Shown piece by piece: positions 42,047 through 49,881 of a stretch of 64,000 nucleotides of DNA. A model generated the notes under the pieces. It searched no databases. It was not told where the DNA came from and saw only the letters and a program-made list of their open reading frames with translations. The DNA comes from Xylanimicrobium pachnodae JCM 13526 = NBRC 107786 (lineage in GTDB: Bacteria > Actinomycetota > Actinomycetes > Actinomycetales > Cellulomonadaceae), in NCBI GenBank assembly GCA_001592145.1, contig BCWJ01000001.1:267594-331593 (forward strand). Direction: 5' to 3'. The translations under genes and the position numbers were made by a program. Each line of letters begins with the position of its first letter. The stretch's first letter is position 1.

Positions 42047-42730
42047 GTGGTCGGTGCCGAGGTGGTCCAGGTGGTGGGTGCCTCGCGCACGTACGGCACG
42101 GTGGAGGTGCTCGCGCCGACGTCGTTCACGGTTCCTCCCGGTCGGGCAGCCGCCGTCGTCGGCCCGAACGGGTCGGGCAAGACGACGCTGCTGCGCCTGG
42201 TGGCCGGGGTGGACCTTCCGTCCTCGGGCACGGTGAGCACGTTCGGCGGCAACGCGTTCGACTCGCGCATCCGGCGGCGCGAGGACCTGGCGGTGCTGAT
42301 CGACGGGCTGCCCACCTACCCGGACCTGACCGTCGCCGAGCACCTGGCGCTGATCGCGGCGGCCTGGGGCAGGCGGCACGTGCTGGGGGAACGCCCGGCC
42401 CCGCCGGTGGACGAGGCGCTCGACGCGGCGAGCCTGACGCGGGTGCGGGACCAGTACCCGGGCGAGCTGTCGTCGGGGGAGTCGCAGATGTTCGCGCTGC
42501 TGTGCACCCTGTACCGGCCGGGCGCCCTGGTGGTGCTCGACGAACCCGAGCAGCGCCTGGACGCCCGGTGGCGGGAGCGCGCTGCCGCGCTGCTGACGGA
42601 CGCCGTGGACGCGGGGCGCACCGTCGTCGTCGCCACGCACGACGACCGGCTGCGGGCCGCACTCACCTCCGCGCGCCCGGACGGGACCCCGCGCGGGGTC
42701 GAGGTGGCGCTCGCGGCCCCGCGGCGATGA
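42047..42730 (+). CDS. ABC transporter ATP-binding protein
   Basis: A 227-residue ABC ATPase. Walker A is VGPNGSGKTTLL (about 39-50), signature LSSGESQMFALL, Walker B LVVLDEPEQRLD and the switch His in VVATHDD. The signature serine-glycine core is present. The GTG at 42047 follows a TAGACT -10 box by 6 nt, which suggests a leaderless mRNA. The stop overlaps the start of the membrane partner (ATGA), so together they form a two-gene exporter-like unit. Substrate unknown. Confidence 0.9.
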   Translation: MVGAEVVQVVGASRTYGTVEVLAPTSFTVPPGRAAAVVGPNGSGKTTLLRLVAGVDLPSSGTVSTFGGNAFDSRIRRREDLAVLIDGLPTYPDLTVAEHLALIAAAWGRRHVLGERPAPPVDEALDAASLTRVRDQYPGELSSGESQMFALLCTLYRPGALVVLDEPEQRLDARWRERAAALLTDAVDAGRTVVVATHDDRLRAALTSARPDGTPRGVEVALAAPRR

Positions 42731-44208
42731 GGGGGACCGTCGCGCCGCGCGAGGCGGCCGCGTACCGGGCGTGGCGCCGGCCCCTCCAGCGGCGCGTGTC
42801 CGCGGGCAGCGCCGGGTACGCCGTGTACGTCGGGGTCATGGTCGCGGCCGTGTACGGGTCGATGGCGTGGTCGGCCCTGGCGTCGCTGGGGTTCGGGGGC
42901 TCGAGGCCCGACGGCGCCGGTGCCACGGGCCTGCCCGGGGTGATGGCCGCCGGCATGCTCGCTGCGATCGTGCTGGTGGCGGCCGTGCTGGTGGCGGCCG
43001 TGGTGGTGGCCAGGGCGGGAGCGCCGCTGTGGGTGTCGCGTCGCGAGGCGGTGCACGTGCTGGGCGGCCAGTTCCGGCCCGCGGTGGTGCTGCGTCGCCG
43101 CGGCATCGGGTTGCTGGCGACGGCGGCAGCGCTCGGGGCGTTCACCGCGGTGGCGTTGACCTCCGGCGGCCGGCCGGGCGTGACGGTCGCGTCCTGGGCG
43201 GTGTGGGCGGCCGCGACGGCGTCGGCTCTGGTCGCGGTGGCGGCGCTCGCCCAGGCGACCCTGGCGCACGCGACGGCCCCGGGGGCCGGTGTGCGGCGGT
43301 GGTGGCCCGTGGCGGTCGCCGTCGTCGGGGTCGCGGGTGCCGTCATCGGTGCCGTCACCGGTGCCGGCGGCGTCCGGATCGCGGTCGCCGTCGTCGTCGT
43401 GCCCTCCTGGTGGGTCGTGCTGAGCCTGGTCCCGGGCCGACTCGACCCCGACGACGTCGCCGCGCGCGGCGCGCGGACCGCGGGCGTCGCCGCGGGCATG
43501 GCCGCCGGGGACACCCGGTCCGCCGCGCAGGCGTTCCCGCCCCGCCTGCACGGCCCGCGGCGCGGGTTGCCGGCGCTGGTGCCGTCGATGCTGGTGCGGC
43601 GGGCCCCGATCCTCGCGCGCGACCTGCTGGGGCAGCGGCGTCGGCCCGCCCTCACCGTGGTCGGCGTGGTCGCGGCGCTCGCGGGCGCCTGGCTGGTGCT
43701 CGCCGCGAGCACCGTGCTCGGCGTCGTCGGTGGGGCGCTGCTGCTGTACTGCGCGGCGGGCGCGCTGGGCCGGGGGCTGAGCGCGTTCCTCGCCCAACCC
43801 GTGCCGGGCGGCCTGCTCCCGGGCCGGGGGCGCATGGTGCTCGCCCGGCACGCCGCGCTGCCCGGCCTGGCGTTCGTGGCGGCGTACGTGATCGCCGGGA
43901 CCCTCACCCTGGGCACGATGCCGTTCGCGGACGCCGTCGAGGCCGTCGCCCTCGGAGCGCTCGCCCTGGCGGCGCGGGCGTGGTCCATGTCCGGGTCCAC
44001 CGTGCCCGCGGCCGCCTACACGCCGGTCGTCACCCCGCTCGGCGACCTGGCCGTGATGAACGTCGCCGCCTACATGCTGCGCGGCTGGCTGGTGGTCGGG
44101 GGTGCCGCATGGCTCGCCGGCATCGCCCACGACGGGCAGGGCTGGATGCTGCCCGCGGCCGGCGCGGTGTTCTGCGCGGCGCGGACGGTGCGTGCGGCGG
44201 AGCGCTGA
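42727..44208 (+). CDS. polytopic membrane protein, partner of the ABC ATPase (DUF6297-like)
   Basis: A 493-residue protein with about ten hydrophobic segments (for example AGYAVYVGVMVAAVYGSMAW, MLAAIVLVAAVLVAAVVVA, ALTVVGVVAALAGAWLVLAA). It does not show a standard ABC permease motif and most resembles the actinobacterial DUF6297 proteins that pair with an ABC ATPase; that assignment is from memory. It is probably the membrane subunit of the transporter. The start at 42727 is fixed by the ATGA overlap. Confidence 0.72.
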   Translation: MRGTVAPREAAAYRAWRRPLQRRVSAGSAGYAVYVGVMVAAVYGSMAWSALASLGFGGSRPDGAGATGLPGVMAAGMLAAIVLVAAVLVAAVVVARAGAPLWVSRREAVHVLGGQFRPAVVLRRRGIGLLATAAALGAFTAVALTSGGRPGVTVASWAVWAAATASALVAVAALAQATLAHATAPGAGVRRWWPVAVAVVGVAGAVIGAVTGAGGVRIAVAVVVVPSWWVVLSLVPGRLDPDDVAARGARTAGVAAGMAAGDTRSAAQAFPPRLHGPRRGLPALVPSMLVRRAPILARDLLGQRRRPALTVVGVVAALAGAWLVLAASTVLGVVGGALLLYCAAGALGRGLSAFLAQPVPGGLLPGRGRMVLARHAALPGLAFVAAYVIAGTLTLGTMPFADAVEAVALGALALAARAWSMSGSTVPAAAYTPVVTPLGDLAVMNVAAYMLRGWLVVGGAAWLAGIAHDGQGWMLPAAGAVFCAARTVRAAER

Positions 44209-44225
44209 GTCCGTACGCTCAGATC

Positions 44226-44726
44226 ATGCCGATCCCTCCGTACATCGCCGGTCTGCGCTCGCTCGTCGGGCACGAGCTCCTGTGGCTGCCCGGCGTCACC
44301 GTCGTGGTCCGCGACGACGTCGGCCGCCACCTCATGGCCCGCCGCCGCGACACCGGACGGTGGGCCCTGATCAGCGGCATCGTCGACCCGGGGGAGGAGC
44401 CCGCCGTCGCCGCCGCGCGCGAGGTCGCGGAGGAGACGTGCGTCGACGTCGTCGTGCAGCAGCTTGCCGCCGTGTCGACGACGCCCGAGATGGCGTACCC
44501 CAACGGCGACCGGTCGGTGTACCTGGACCTGCTGTTCACGGCCCGGCCCGTGTCACGGGAAGCGGTGGAGGCGGCGGCCGTGGGCGACGACGAGAACCTC
44601 GAGGTGGGCTGGTTCGCCCCCGATGCGCTGCCCGGGGACCTCATGGCGTCCAGCCGGTTCCGGCTCGGGCTGCTGGAGCGGTTCGAGACGGGCGGCTCGG
44701 GAGCGGCGGTGTTCTCCACCACGTGA
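44226..44726 (+). CDS. Nudix hydrolase
   Basis: A 166-residue Nudix protein. The Nudix box runs from GIVDPGEEP to REVAEETCVDV (about residues 55-79), with the final glycine of the consensus replaced by cysteine. The family hydrolyses nucleoside diphosphates linked to another moiety; this N-terminal layout (LPGVTVVVRDD, RDTGRWALISG) resembles ADP-ribose or NTP-cleaving types. The ATG at 44226 lies 7 nt after TACGCT, again leaderless-like. Confidence 0.88.
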   Translation: MPIPPYIAGLRSLVGHELLWLPGVTVVVRDDVGRHLMARRRDTGRWALISGIVDPGEEPAVAAAREVAEETCVDVVVQQLAAVSTTPEMAYPNGDRSVYLDLLFTARPVSREAVEAAAVGDDENLEVGWFAPDALPGDLMASSRFRLGLLERFETGGSGAAVFSTT

Positions 44727-44751
44727 GAACGCCCGCATCGTGGACATTCAT

Positions 44752-44781
44752 TTGGACCATCGCGCGGCGCTGCCGTAGCGT
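44752..44781 (+). promoter_or_regulatory. promoter of the DAHP synthase leader
   Basis: TTGGAC (44752-44757) and TAGCGT (44776-44781) with an 18-bp spacer. The predicted start point, about 7 nt later, coincides with the GTG of the leader peptide. Confidence 0.6.
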
Positions 44782-44788
44782 GCTCGGC

Positions 44789-44854
44789 GTGAACCCCCGT
44801 TGGTATTGGCGCTTTACGCCGGCTCCGTGTGGAGCGTGGCGGGCGGACGCCTGA
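44789..44854 (+). CDS. aromatic-rich leader peptide of the DAHP synthase gene (attenuator)
   Basis: A 21-residue reading frame with a GTG start, encoding MNPRWYWRF at the N-terminus and a further Trp at residue 17 (CGAWRADA at the end). Trp-Tyr-Trp-Arg-Phe places all three aromatic amino acids, products of the shikimate pathway, in five codons. It lies about 200 bp upstream of the DAHP synthase gene and is followed by a strong terminator (44880-44913). Ribosome stalling at these codons when charged aromatic tRNAs are scarce would favour readthrough. Confidence 0.75.
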   Translation: MNPRWYWRFTPAPCGAWRADA

Positions 44855-44879
44855 CCAACCACCCCCACCGGAGCCAGCA

Positions 44880-44913
44880 GAGGCCTTCGACGCAGGACGC
44901 GTCGGGGGCCTTC
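44880..44913 (+). terminator. attenuator terminator upstream of DAHP synthase
   Basis: GAGGCCTTCGACGC pairs with GCGTCGGGGGCCTTC around a short loop (12-14 bp with a G-T mismatch pair), 26 bp after the leader peptide stop and about 140 bp before the DAHP synthase start. No U-run follows, which is common for actinobacterial terminators. Confidence 0.72.
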
Positions 44914-45051
44914 GTCGTGAGACGTGGCGCTCCGGTCGCCGCCCGGGTCACCCCGGGGCTGGGACGCCGCTCGTGCCCGACGACGCCGCCCCCGATCCCG
45001 ACCCGGAACCCCGGCTGACCACCTCGGCCGGACCATGAGGAGCCAGAAGCC

Positions 45052-46221
45052 ATGACTGTGAGCCCCACCGCGCTGAACGTCTCGGAACCCAGCGATAGCC
45101 TGGCGGGTACGCCTGACCCCGCAGGCCCCGCCGCCGACTGGAAGGCCGAGCTGTTGGCCGAGACCTCAGACCTGCGCATCCGCGCCCTGGACGCGCTGCC
45201 CGCCCCGCGCGACGTGCGCGTCGAGCAGCCGCTGGGCACGGAGCGTTCCGACCTGGTCGCATTCTCCCGCCGCGAGGTGCGCGACGTGCTCATGGGCGAG
45301 GACGACCGGCTCCTCGTCATCGTCGGCCCCTGCTCCGTGCACGACCCGGCCGCCGCCCTCGACTACGCGCAGCGCCTCGCCCCCCTGGCGCGCGAGCTGG
45401 CCGACGAGCTCGTCGTCGTCATGCGCGTCTACTTCGAGAAGCCGCGCACCACGGTCGGCTGGAAGGGCCTGATCAACGACCCGCGCCTGGACGGCTCCCA
45501 CGACGTGCTGCACGGCCTGCGCCTTGCGCGCGAGGTGCTGCTCGGCGTGCTCGACGCCGGGGTGCCCGCCGCCACCGAGTTCCTGGAACCGACGTCGCCG
45601 CAGTACATCGCCGACGCCGTCACCTGGGGAGCCATCGGTGCCCGCAACGTCGAGTCGCAGGTGCATCGCCAGCTCGCCTCCGGCCTGTCGATGCCGGTGG
45701 GCATGAAGAACGCCACCGACGGCGACATCCAGACCGCCGTGGACGCCTGCATCACCGCGGCCAGCGAGCACACCTTCTTCGGTGCCGACTCCGAGGGCCG
45801 GGCCGCATCCGTGGCCACCACCGGCAACCCCGACTGCCACCTCATCCTGCGCGGCGGCCGCTCCGGCCCCAACTACTCGCGTGACGACGTCGAGGCGGCG
45901 CTCGCGGTGGCCCGCAGGTCCGGGCTGGAGGGGGCGGTGGCCAGCGGGCTCGTCGTGGACGCCTCGCACGGCAACTCGGGCAAGGACCACGTGCGGCAGG
46001 CCGCCGTGGTGCGCGAGATCGCCGACCGCCTGGCCGCAGGGGAGCAGGGGATCACCGGCCTGATGATGGAGAGCTTCATCGAGGCCGGCGCCCAGGCCCC
46101 CGGCCCGCTGGACACGCTCACCTACGGCAAGTCGGTCACCGACAAGTGCATCGACTGGGACACGACGGCGGACCTGCTCCGCGAGCTGGCGGCGTCGATC
46201 CGCGCCCGCCGCGTGCTCTGA
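45052..46221 (+). CDS. 3-deoxy-7-phosphoheptulonate (DAHP) synthase, class I
   Basis: A 389-residue class I (AroG/AroF type) DAHP synthase that condenses PEP and erythrose-4-phosphate at the entry of the shikimate pathway. Signature segments: VIVGPCSVHDP, MRVYFEKPRTTVGWKGLINDP, MPVGMKNATDGD, LILRGGRSGPNY and VDASHGNSGKD. The N-terminal 50 residues are the usual regulatory extension. GAGGAG lies upstream of the ATG. The leader peptide and terminator upstream suggest transcription attenuation by aromatic amino acids. Confidence 0.95.
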   Translation: MTVSPTALNVSEPSDSLAGTPDPAGPAADWKAELLAETSDLRIRALDALPAPRDVRVEQPLGTERSDLVAFSRREVRDVLMGEDDRLLVIVGPCSVHDPAAALDYAQRLAPLARELADELVVVMRVYFEKPRTTVGWKGLINDPRLDGSHDVLHGLRLAREVLLGVLDAGVPAATEFLEPTSPQYIADAVTWGAIGARNVESQVHRQLASGLSMPVGMKNATDGDIQTAVDACITAASEHTFFGADSEGRAASVATTGNPDCHLILRGGRSGPNYSRDDVEAALAVARRSGLEGAVASGLVVDASHGNSGKDHVRQAAVVREIADRLAAGEQGITGLMMESFIEAGAQAPGPLDTLTYGKSVTDKCIDWDTTADLLRELAASIRARRVL

Positions 46222-46225
46222 GCGA

Positions 46226-47482
46226 TCAGCCGACGAACGACTCCAGGGCCGCCCGGTCGGCGGGGCCGCCGTCGCGGATGAGGGCCTCGACCTCCGGCAT
46301 GCGGTCCCACACGTTCAGGCCCATCCCGGCCTGGACCGCCCCGCCCTTGAGCCAGAACGCGAACGCCTCGCCCGTCGGGTCGCCGCTGATCACCACGTCG
46401 TCGTACCCGTGGGGGCCGTCGACGAACCCGGTGTACTCCATGCCCAGGTCGAACTGGTCGGTGTAGAAGTACGGGAGGATGTCGTACGCGTCGCTCGCGC
46501 CCAGCATCGCGCGGGCGGCGTGCGGGCCGGAGTCGTTCGCGCGGGCCCAGTGCTCCACGCGCAGCGGGCGCCCGTACGTGGGCGACGGGATCGACGCGAT
46601 GTCGCCGGCCGCCCACACGTCCGGGTGGCTGGTGCGCAGCGTGCCGTCCACGACGACGCCGCCGCCCTGCTCGGCGGGCCGCAGGTCCAGCCCGGCCGCC
46701 GCGGCCAGCCCCACGTTCGGGGCTGCGCCGACCCCGGCCACCACGATCGACGCGGGAACGTGCGAGCCGTCGTCGAGCGTCACACCCGTCACCTGGCCCT
46801 CGGTGCCGGTCAACGCCGTGACCGTGGCGCGCCGGTGGAGCTTGACCCCGTTCCGCTCGTGCAGGGCCGCGAAGACCTCGCCCAGCTCCGGGCCCAGCAC
46901 GCGGCCCAGCGGGTGTGCTCCGCGTCCGATCACGGTCACGCCCAGCCCGAGCTGCCGGGCGGAGGCCGCGACCTCCATCCCGATCCACCCGTCACCGATG
47001 ACCGCGACGTGCGGCGTCCCGGCGTGCCGCTCCCCGGTCTCCAGCGAGGCCTGGAGCAGCTGGGTGGAGAGGCGGTCGGCGTCGTCGAGGGTGCGCAGCA
47101 GGTGCACGCCGCGCAGGTCGTGCCCGGGGACGGGCAGCGGCCGCGGCGTCGACCCCGTGGCCAGGAGCAGCGTGCCGAACGGCACCACGCTGCCGTCGGC
47201 GAGCGTGAGCCGGTGCTCGTCGGGTGCCAGGCCGACGGCGGTGGCGTGGGTGCGCACCTCGACGCCGTGCTCGGCGTACCAGTCCTCGCCCAGGGGGAAG
47301 ACGGAGGACCGCTCGGCCTGCCCGCGCAGGTAGTCCTTGGACAGCGGCGGCCGCTCGTACGGGCGGTGTGGCTCCGAGGTCACGACGACGACGTCGCCGT
47401 CGTGCCCCTGCGTGCGCAGGGTCTCCACGGCACGCGCTGCCGCGAGGCCCCCGCCGACGATGACGATCGGTTCGGCTGCCAC
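46226..47482 (-). CDS. FAD-dependent NAD(P)H oxidoreductase (ferredoxin/rubredoxin reductase type)
   Basis: A 418-residue flavoprotein of the BphA4/rubredoxin reductase family. FAD-binding IVIVGGGLAAARAVETLR at the N-terminus, NAD-binding VAVIGDGWIGMEVAASARQLG near the middle, and VWAAGDIASIP (second FAD contact) are clear. It would pass electrons from NAD(P)H to a ferredoxin or rubredoxin; no partner gene is adjacent. The GTG at 47482 has GGAG upstream. It converges on the DAHP synthase gene with 4 bp between stops. Confidence 0.9.
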   Translation of the reverse strand: MAAEPIVIVGGGLAAARAVETLRTQGHDGDVVVVTSEPHRPYERPPLSKDYLRGQAERSSVFPLGEDWYAEHGVEVRTHATAVGLAPDEHRLTLADGSVVPFGTLLLATGSTPRPLPVPGHDLRGVHLLRTLDDADRLSTQLLQASLETGERHAGTPHVAVIGDGWIGMEVAASARQLGLGVTVIGRGAHPLGRVLGPELGEVFAALHERNGVKLHRRATVTALTGTEGQVTGVTLDDGSHVPASIVVAGVGAAPNVGLAAAAGLDLRPAEQGGGVVVDGTLRTSHPDVWAAGDIASIPSPTYGRPLRVEHWARANDSGPHAARAMLGASDAYDILPYFYTDQFDLGMEYTGFVDGPHGYDDVVISGDPTGEAFAFWLKGGAVQAGMGLNVWDRMPEVEALIRDGGPADRAALESFVG

Positions 47483-47586
47483 GAGTTCTCCTCCGGGTGG
47501 GTGACGGGGTGACCTGTCGATCCTGCCCTCATCGCCCCGCGGGCGCCAGGGTGCGGCTCACGTTCGCCGCCCCCGGTGCCCGGACG

Positions 47587-48258
47587 TCAGCGGGGGCGCC
47601 GCTGTGCCGAGACCGCCTGGTAGTACGCGGTCGACTCCTTCTTCCAGAGCAGCACCAGGATCGTCACGGCGAGGGCGACGGAGATCAGGCCCTGGATCGT
47701 GGTGGCGGCCGTGTTGGTCGACTGGGCCAGGTTGGCGAGGAGGCTGAGGATCGACAGGCCGCCGAGCACCGTGGACAGGACCCGCGCCCAGGAGCGGCCC
47801 TTGCCGTTCATGACGGCCATCCAGATCCACAGGCCGGCACCGATCAGTGCGGACACGACCGCCACCCCCATCGCGATGCTCACCAGGGCGTCGATGTCGA
47901 CGGTCGACCCCGCCGGCGTCGCGCTGCGGGCTGCGTCCTCGATCGCGCCCCGCTGGGTGAAGGTGACGATCAGGCCGAGCACCGACAGCGCCGCGCCGAC
48001 GTACATGAGCTTGACGGCCAGCGCGATGGACTTGGGCTGCACTGCGGGTGCCGGCTCGCCGTAGCCGGGCGTCGCGTATCCCGGCGCGCCGTACCCCGGC
48101 GGGACCTGGCCGTACTGCGGCTGACCGTACTGGGGCGGGCCGGCGGTCGGGCTCGCGGGCTCGCCGTACCGCGGTGGGGTGGGGGCGGCGCCCTGTGAGG
48201 GCTGCGGTGTCTGACCGGAGGAGTCGGGGTTCTGGCCGTACGGGTTGCTGTCGGACAC
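47587..48258 (-). CDS. Pro/Tyr/Gly-rich membrane protein (DUF4064-like)
   Basis: A 223-residue protein. The N-terminal 85 residues are a disordered P/Y/G/Q-rich tract with repeats such as PPQYGQPQYGQ and GYGAPGYATPGYG; four hydrophobic segments follow (LMYVGAALSVLGLIVTF, SIAMGVAVVSALIGAGLWIW, LGGLSILSLLANL, ISVALAVTILVLLW). It belongs to the type of actinobacterial membrane protein with proline-rich cytoplasmic tails. Function unknown. GTG 48258 has GGAG upstream. Confidence 0.75.
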   Translation of the reverse strand: MSDSNPYGQNPDSSGQTPQPSQGAAPTPPRYGEPASPTAGPPQYGQPQYGQVPPGYGAPGYATPGYGEPAPAVQPKSIALAVKLMYVGAALSVLGLIVTFTQRGAIEDAARSATPAGSTVDIDALVSIAMGVAVVSALIGAGLWIWMAVMNGKGRSWARVLSTVLGGLSILSLLANLAQSTNTAATTIQGLISVALAVTILVLLWKKESTAYYQAVSAQRRPR

Positions 48259-48404
48259 GAGGTCTCCAATGCGGTGGGGGACGTGCGGGGTCACGGACGC
48301 TCCCGAGTCTGCCCGAACGGCGCGGGCACGTCACGGCAGGGGTGCGCGTCTGTCCGATTTGTCATCGTCGGCGGAGAGACCGGGTGGGACGGCGCACGTC
48401 CTCG

Positions 48405-48770
48405 TCACCCGTTGGTGAGGGCGATCCCGGCGACCGCCGCCGCCAGGCACGCGAGCAGCATCAGCACGGGGTGGGCGAGCGCGGCCACGCCGCGTCCGGC
48501 GAGCGCGAGGCGCGCCCCCTCGACGCTCGCCGTGCTGAAGGTGGAGTACCCGCCCAGGAACCCGACGCCGAGCACGGCGTGGACGCCGTCGTGCCCCGGG
48601 TGCGCGAGCGCCCAGCCGGTCAGGAGCCCGAGCAGGAAGCACGCGGACAGGTTGACCAGGAACGTGCCCGCGGGCAGGGACAGGCGGTTGTGGCGGGCGA
48701 TCAGGGTGTCGGCCAGGAACCGGGTGGCGGCGCCGAGACCGCCGGCGAGCACCAGCAGCGTCGTCGTCAT
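48405..48770 (-). CDS. crcB: fluoride channel CrcB (Fluc), second copy
   Basis: A 121-residue, four-helix Fluc protein. The family signature is GFLGGYSTFSTASVE, and NLSACFLLGLL contains the conserved pore-lining Asn. Two Fluc subunits assemble as an antiparallel dimer that exports fluoride. The ATG at 48770 overlaps the stop of the first crcB (ATGA), so this is the last gene of the usp-crcB-crcB operon under the fluoride riboswitch at 49812-49874. A two-gene arrangement suggests an obligate heterodimer with fixed opposite topologies. Confidence 0.93.
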   Translation of the reverse strand: MTTTLLVLAGGLGAATRFLADTLIARHNRLSLPAGTFLVNLSACFLLGLLTGWALAHPGHDGVHAVLGVGFLGGYSTFSTASVEGARLALAGRGVAALAHPVLMLLACLAAAVAGIALTNG

Positions 48771-49216
48771 CGGTGGCCTCCCGTGGCGACCCGGCGTCGG
48801 GCCAGGCGGCCGTGCAGGACGGCGGCCGCACGGATGCCGGCCATGGCGGCGAGGATGCCGAGCGCGACGCTGCCGAGCGCGTACGCGGCACCCAGCCCGG
48901 CATGCCCGCCCTCCAGCAGCCGGACCGTCTCGACGGCGAACGAGCTGTAGGTGGTGAACCCGCCCATCACGCCGGTGCCCGCGCCGAGACGTGCGGTGCG
49001 CCGCCACCCGGTGTCCGGGCCGGTCCGCAGCAGCAGCTCCAGCCCGGCGCCGAGCAGCAGGGACCCGGCCAGGTTGATCGCGAACGTGGTCCACGGCCAG
49101 GCCCCGGGGGCGGCCGGGAACCGGCCCTCCAGCAGGGCCCGGGCCAGCACGCCCAGGCAGCCGCCGACGGCGACGAGGCCCGCTGAGGCCAGCAGGCCGT
49201 TGCGTCCCCGGGTCAT
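48767..49216 (-). CDS. crcB: fluoride channel CrcB (Fluc), first copy
   Basis: A 149-residue Fluc protein with four helices, FAINLAGSLLLGAGLELLL (conserved Asn) and GVMGGFTTYSSFAVE. It has a longer, basic C-terminus (LARRRVATGGHR) than its partner, in line with opposite orientation in the membrane. The ATG at 49216 overlaps the stop of the upstream usp gene. It exports fluoride as a dimer with the downstream copy. Confidence 0.93.
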   Translation of the reverse strand: MTRGRNGLLASAGLVAVGGCLGVLARALLEGRFPAAPGAWPWTTFAINLAGSLLLGAGLELLLRTGPDTGWRRTARLGAGTGVMGGFTTYSSFAVETVRLLEGGHAGLGAAYALGSVALGILAAMAGIRAAAVLHGRLARRRVATGGHR

Positions 49217-49761
49217 TGCCACGGTGCCTTCGTCGCCTTCCAGTCCACGGTGCTCAGCGGCACCGTGAGCACCGGCCGGTGCTGGTGGTGGGCCAGGTGC
49301 ACCGCGACGGACCCCTCGAGCAGCTCGCGCAGGTGCGCGGTGGTTCCGGGTGCGCGGGTGCCCACCACGATCGCCGCGGCGTCGACCGCCCGGGCCAGGT
49401 GGGTCAGCGCCCGGTCGGGCCGCCCGGCCAGGTACGTGAACCGCCACGGCACGTCGGCGCCGGCCAGCACGCGGCGCAGGTGGTCCTGGAGATCGCCCTC
49501 GGTGGTGCGCCAGTCGGAGTCCGCCGTGTCCGGGTCGACGGGTGCGTGGGTCACGGTGCCGTCCGGGTGCTCCTCGACGATGTACCGGGACACGTCCGCG
49601 TACGCGAGGTGGATCATCGGGGCGCGCACGGCGCGAGCCCACGCGAGGGCGGTGAGCGGCACGAGCTCGTCCTGCCCGGGGGTGACTCCGACGACGACGG
49701 CGTGGCCGGCTGGTTCCACCATGCGGTCGATCGCCGGCTGGGGGACTGGTCTGGCGGCCAT
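49213..49761 (-). CDS. universal stress protein family protein
   Basis: A 182-residue UspA-like protein. AVVVGVTPGQDELVPLTALAWA gives the first strand and loop; AAAIVVGTRAPGTTAHLRELLEGSVAVHLAHHQHRPVLTVPL corresponds to the ATP-binding GxxGxxxxxxxGS(T/V) end of the family, partly altered. It is the first gene of the operon with two crcB genes and lies directly below a fluoride riboswitch, so it is expected to be fluoride-induced. ATG 49761 is used; the in-frame ATG at 49824 is inside the riboswitch. Confidence 0.82.
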   Translation of the reverse strand: MAARPVPQPAIDRMVEPAGHAVVVGVTPGQDELVPLTALAWARAVRAPMIHLAYADVSRYIVEEHPDGTVTHAPVDPDTADSDWRTTEGDLQDHLRRVLAGADVPWRFTYLAGRPDRALTHLARAVDAAAIVVGTRAPGTTAHLRELLEGSVAVHLAHHQHRPVLTVPLSTVDWKATKAPWQ

Positions 49762-49811
49762 GGACGTGATCTCCGTTCCGCGGGCAGGGGCCTGCCCGAC
49801 GTCGTGCATCG

Positions 49812-49874
49812 AGGCAGGAACCATCAGCCGGTACGGCGGTTCGGGCCGGGGCCCGGGCGGGATCCATCGCCGGG
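49812..49874 (-). ncRNA. fluoride riboswitch (crcB motif) of the usp-crcB-crcB operon
   Basis: On the minus strand: GGCGATGGATCCCGCC, a CGGGCCCCGGCCCG hairpin, AACCGCC, then GGCTGATGGTTCCTGCC. These are the conserved P2, pseudoknot and P3/P1 elements of the fluoride riboswitch. A TAGCCT -10 box lies just upstream (49879-49884). Fluoride binding with magnesium ions normally turns the downstream genes on. Confidence 0.93.
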
Positions 49875-49881
49875 GCCCAGG

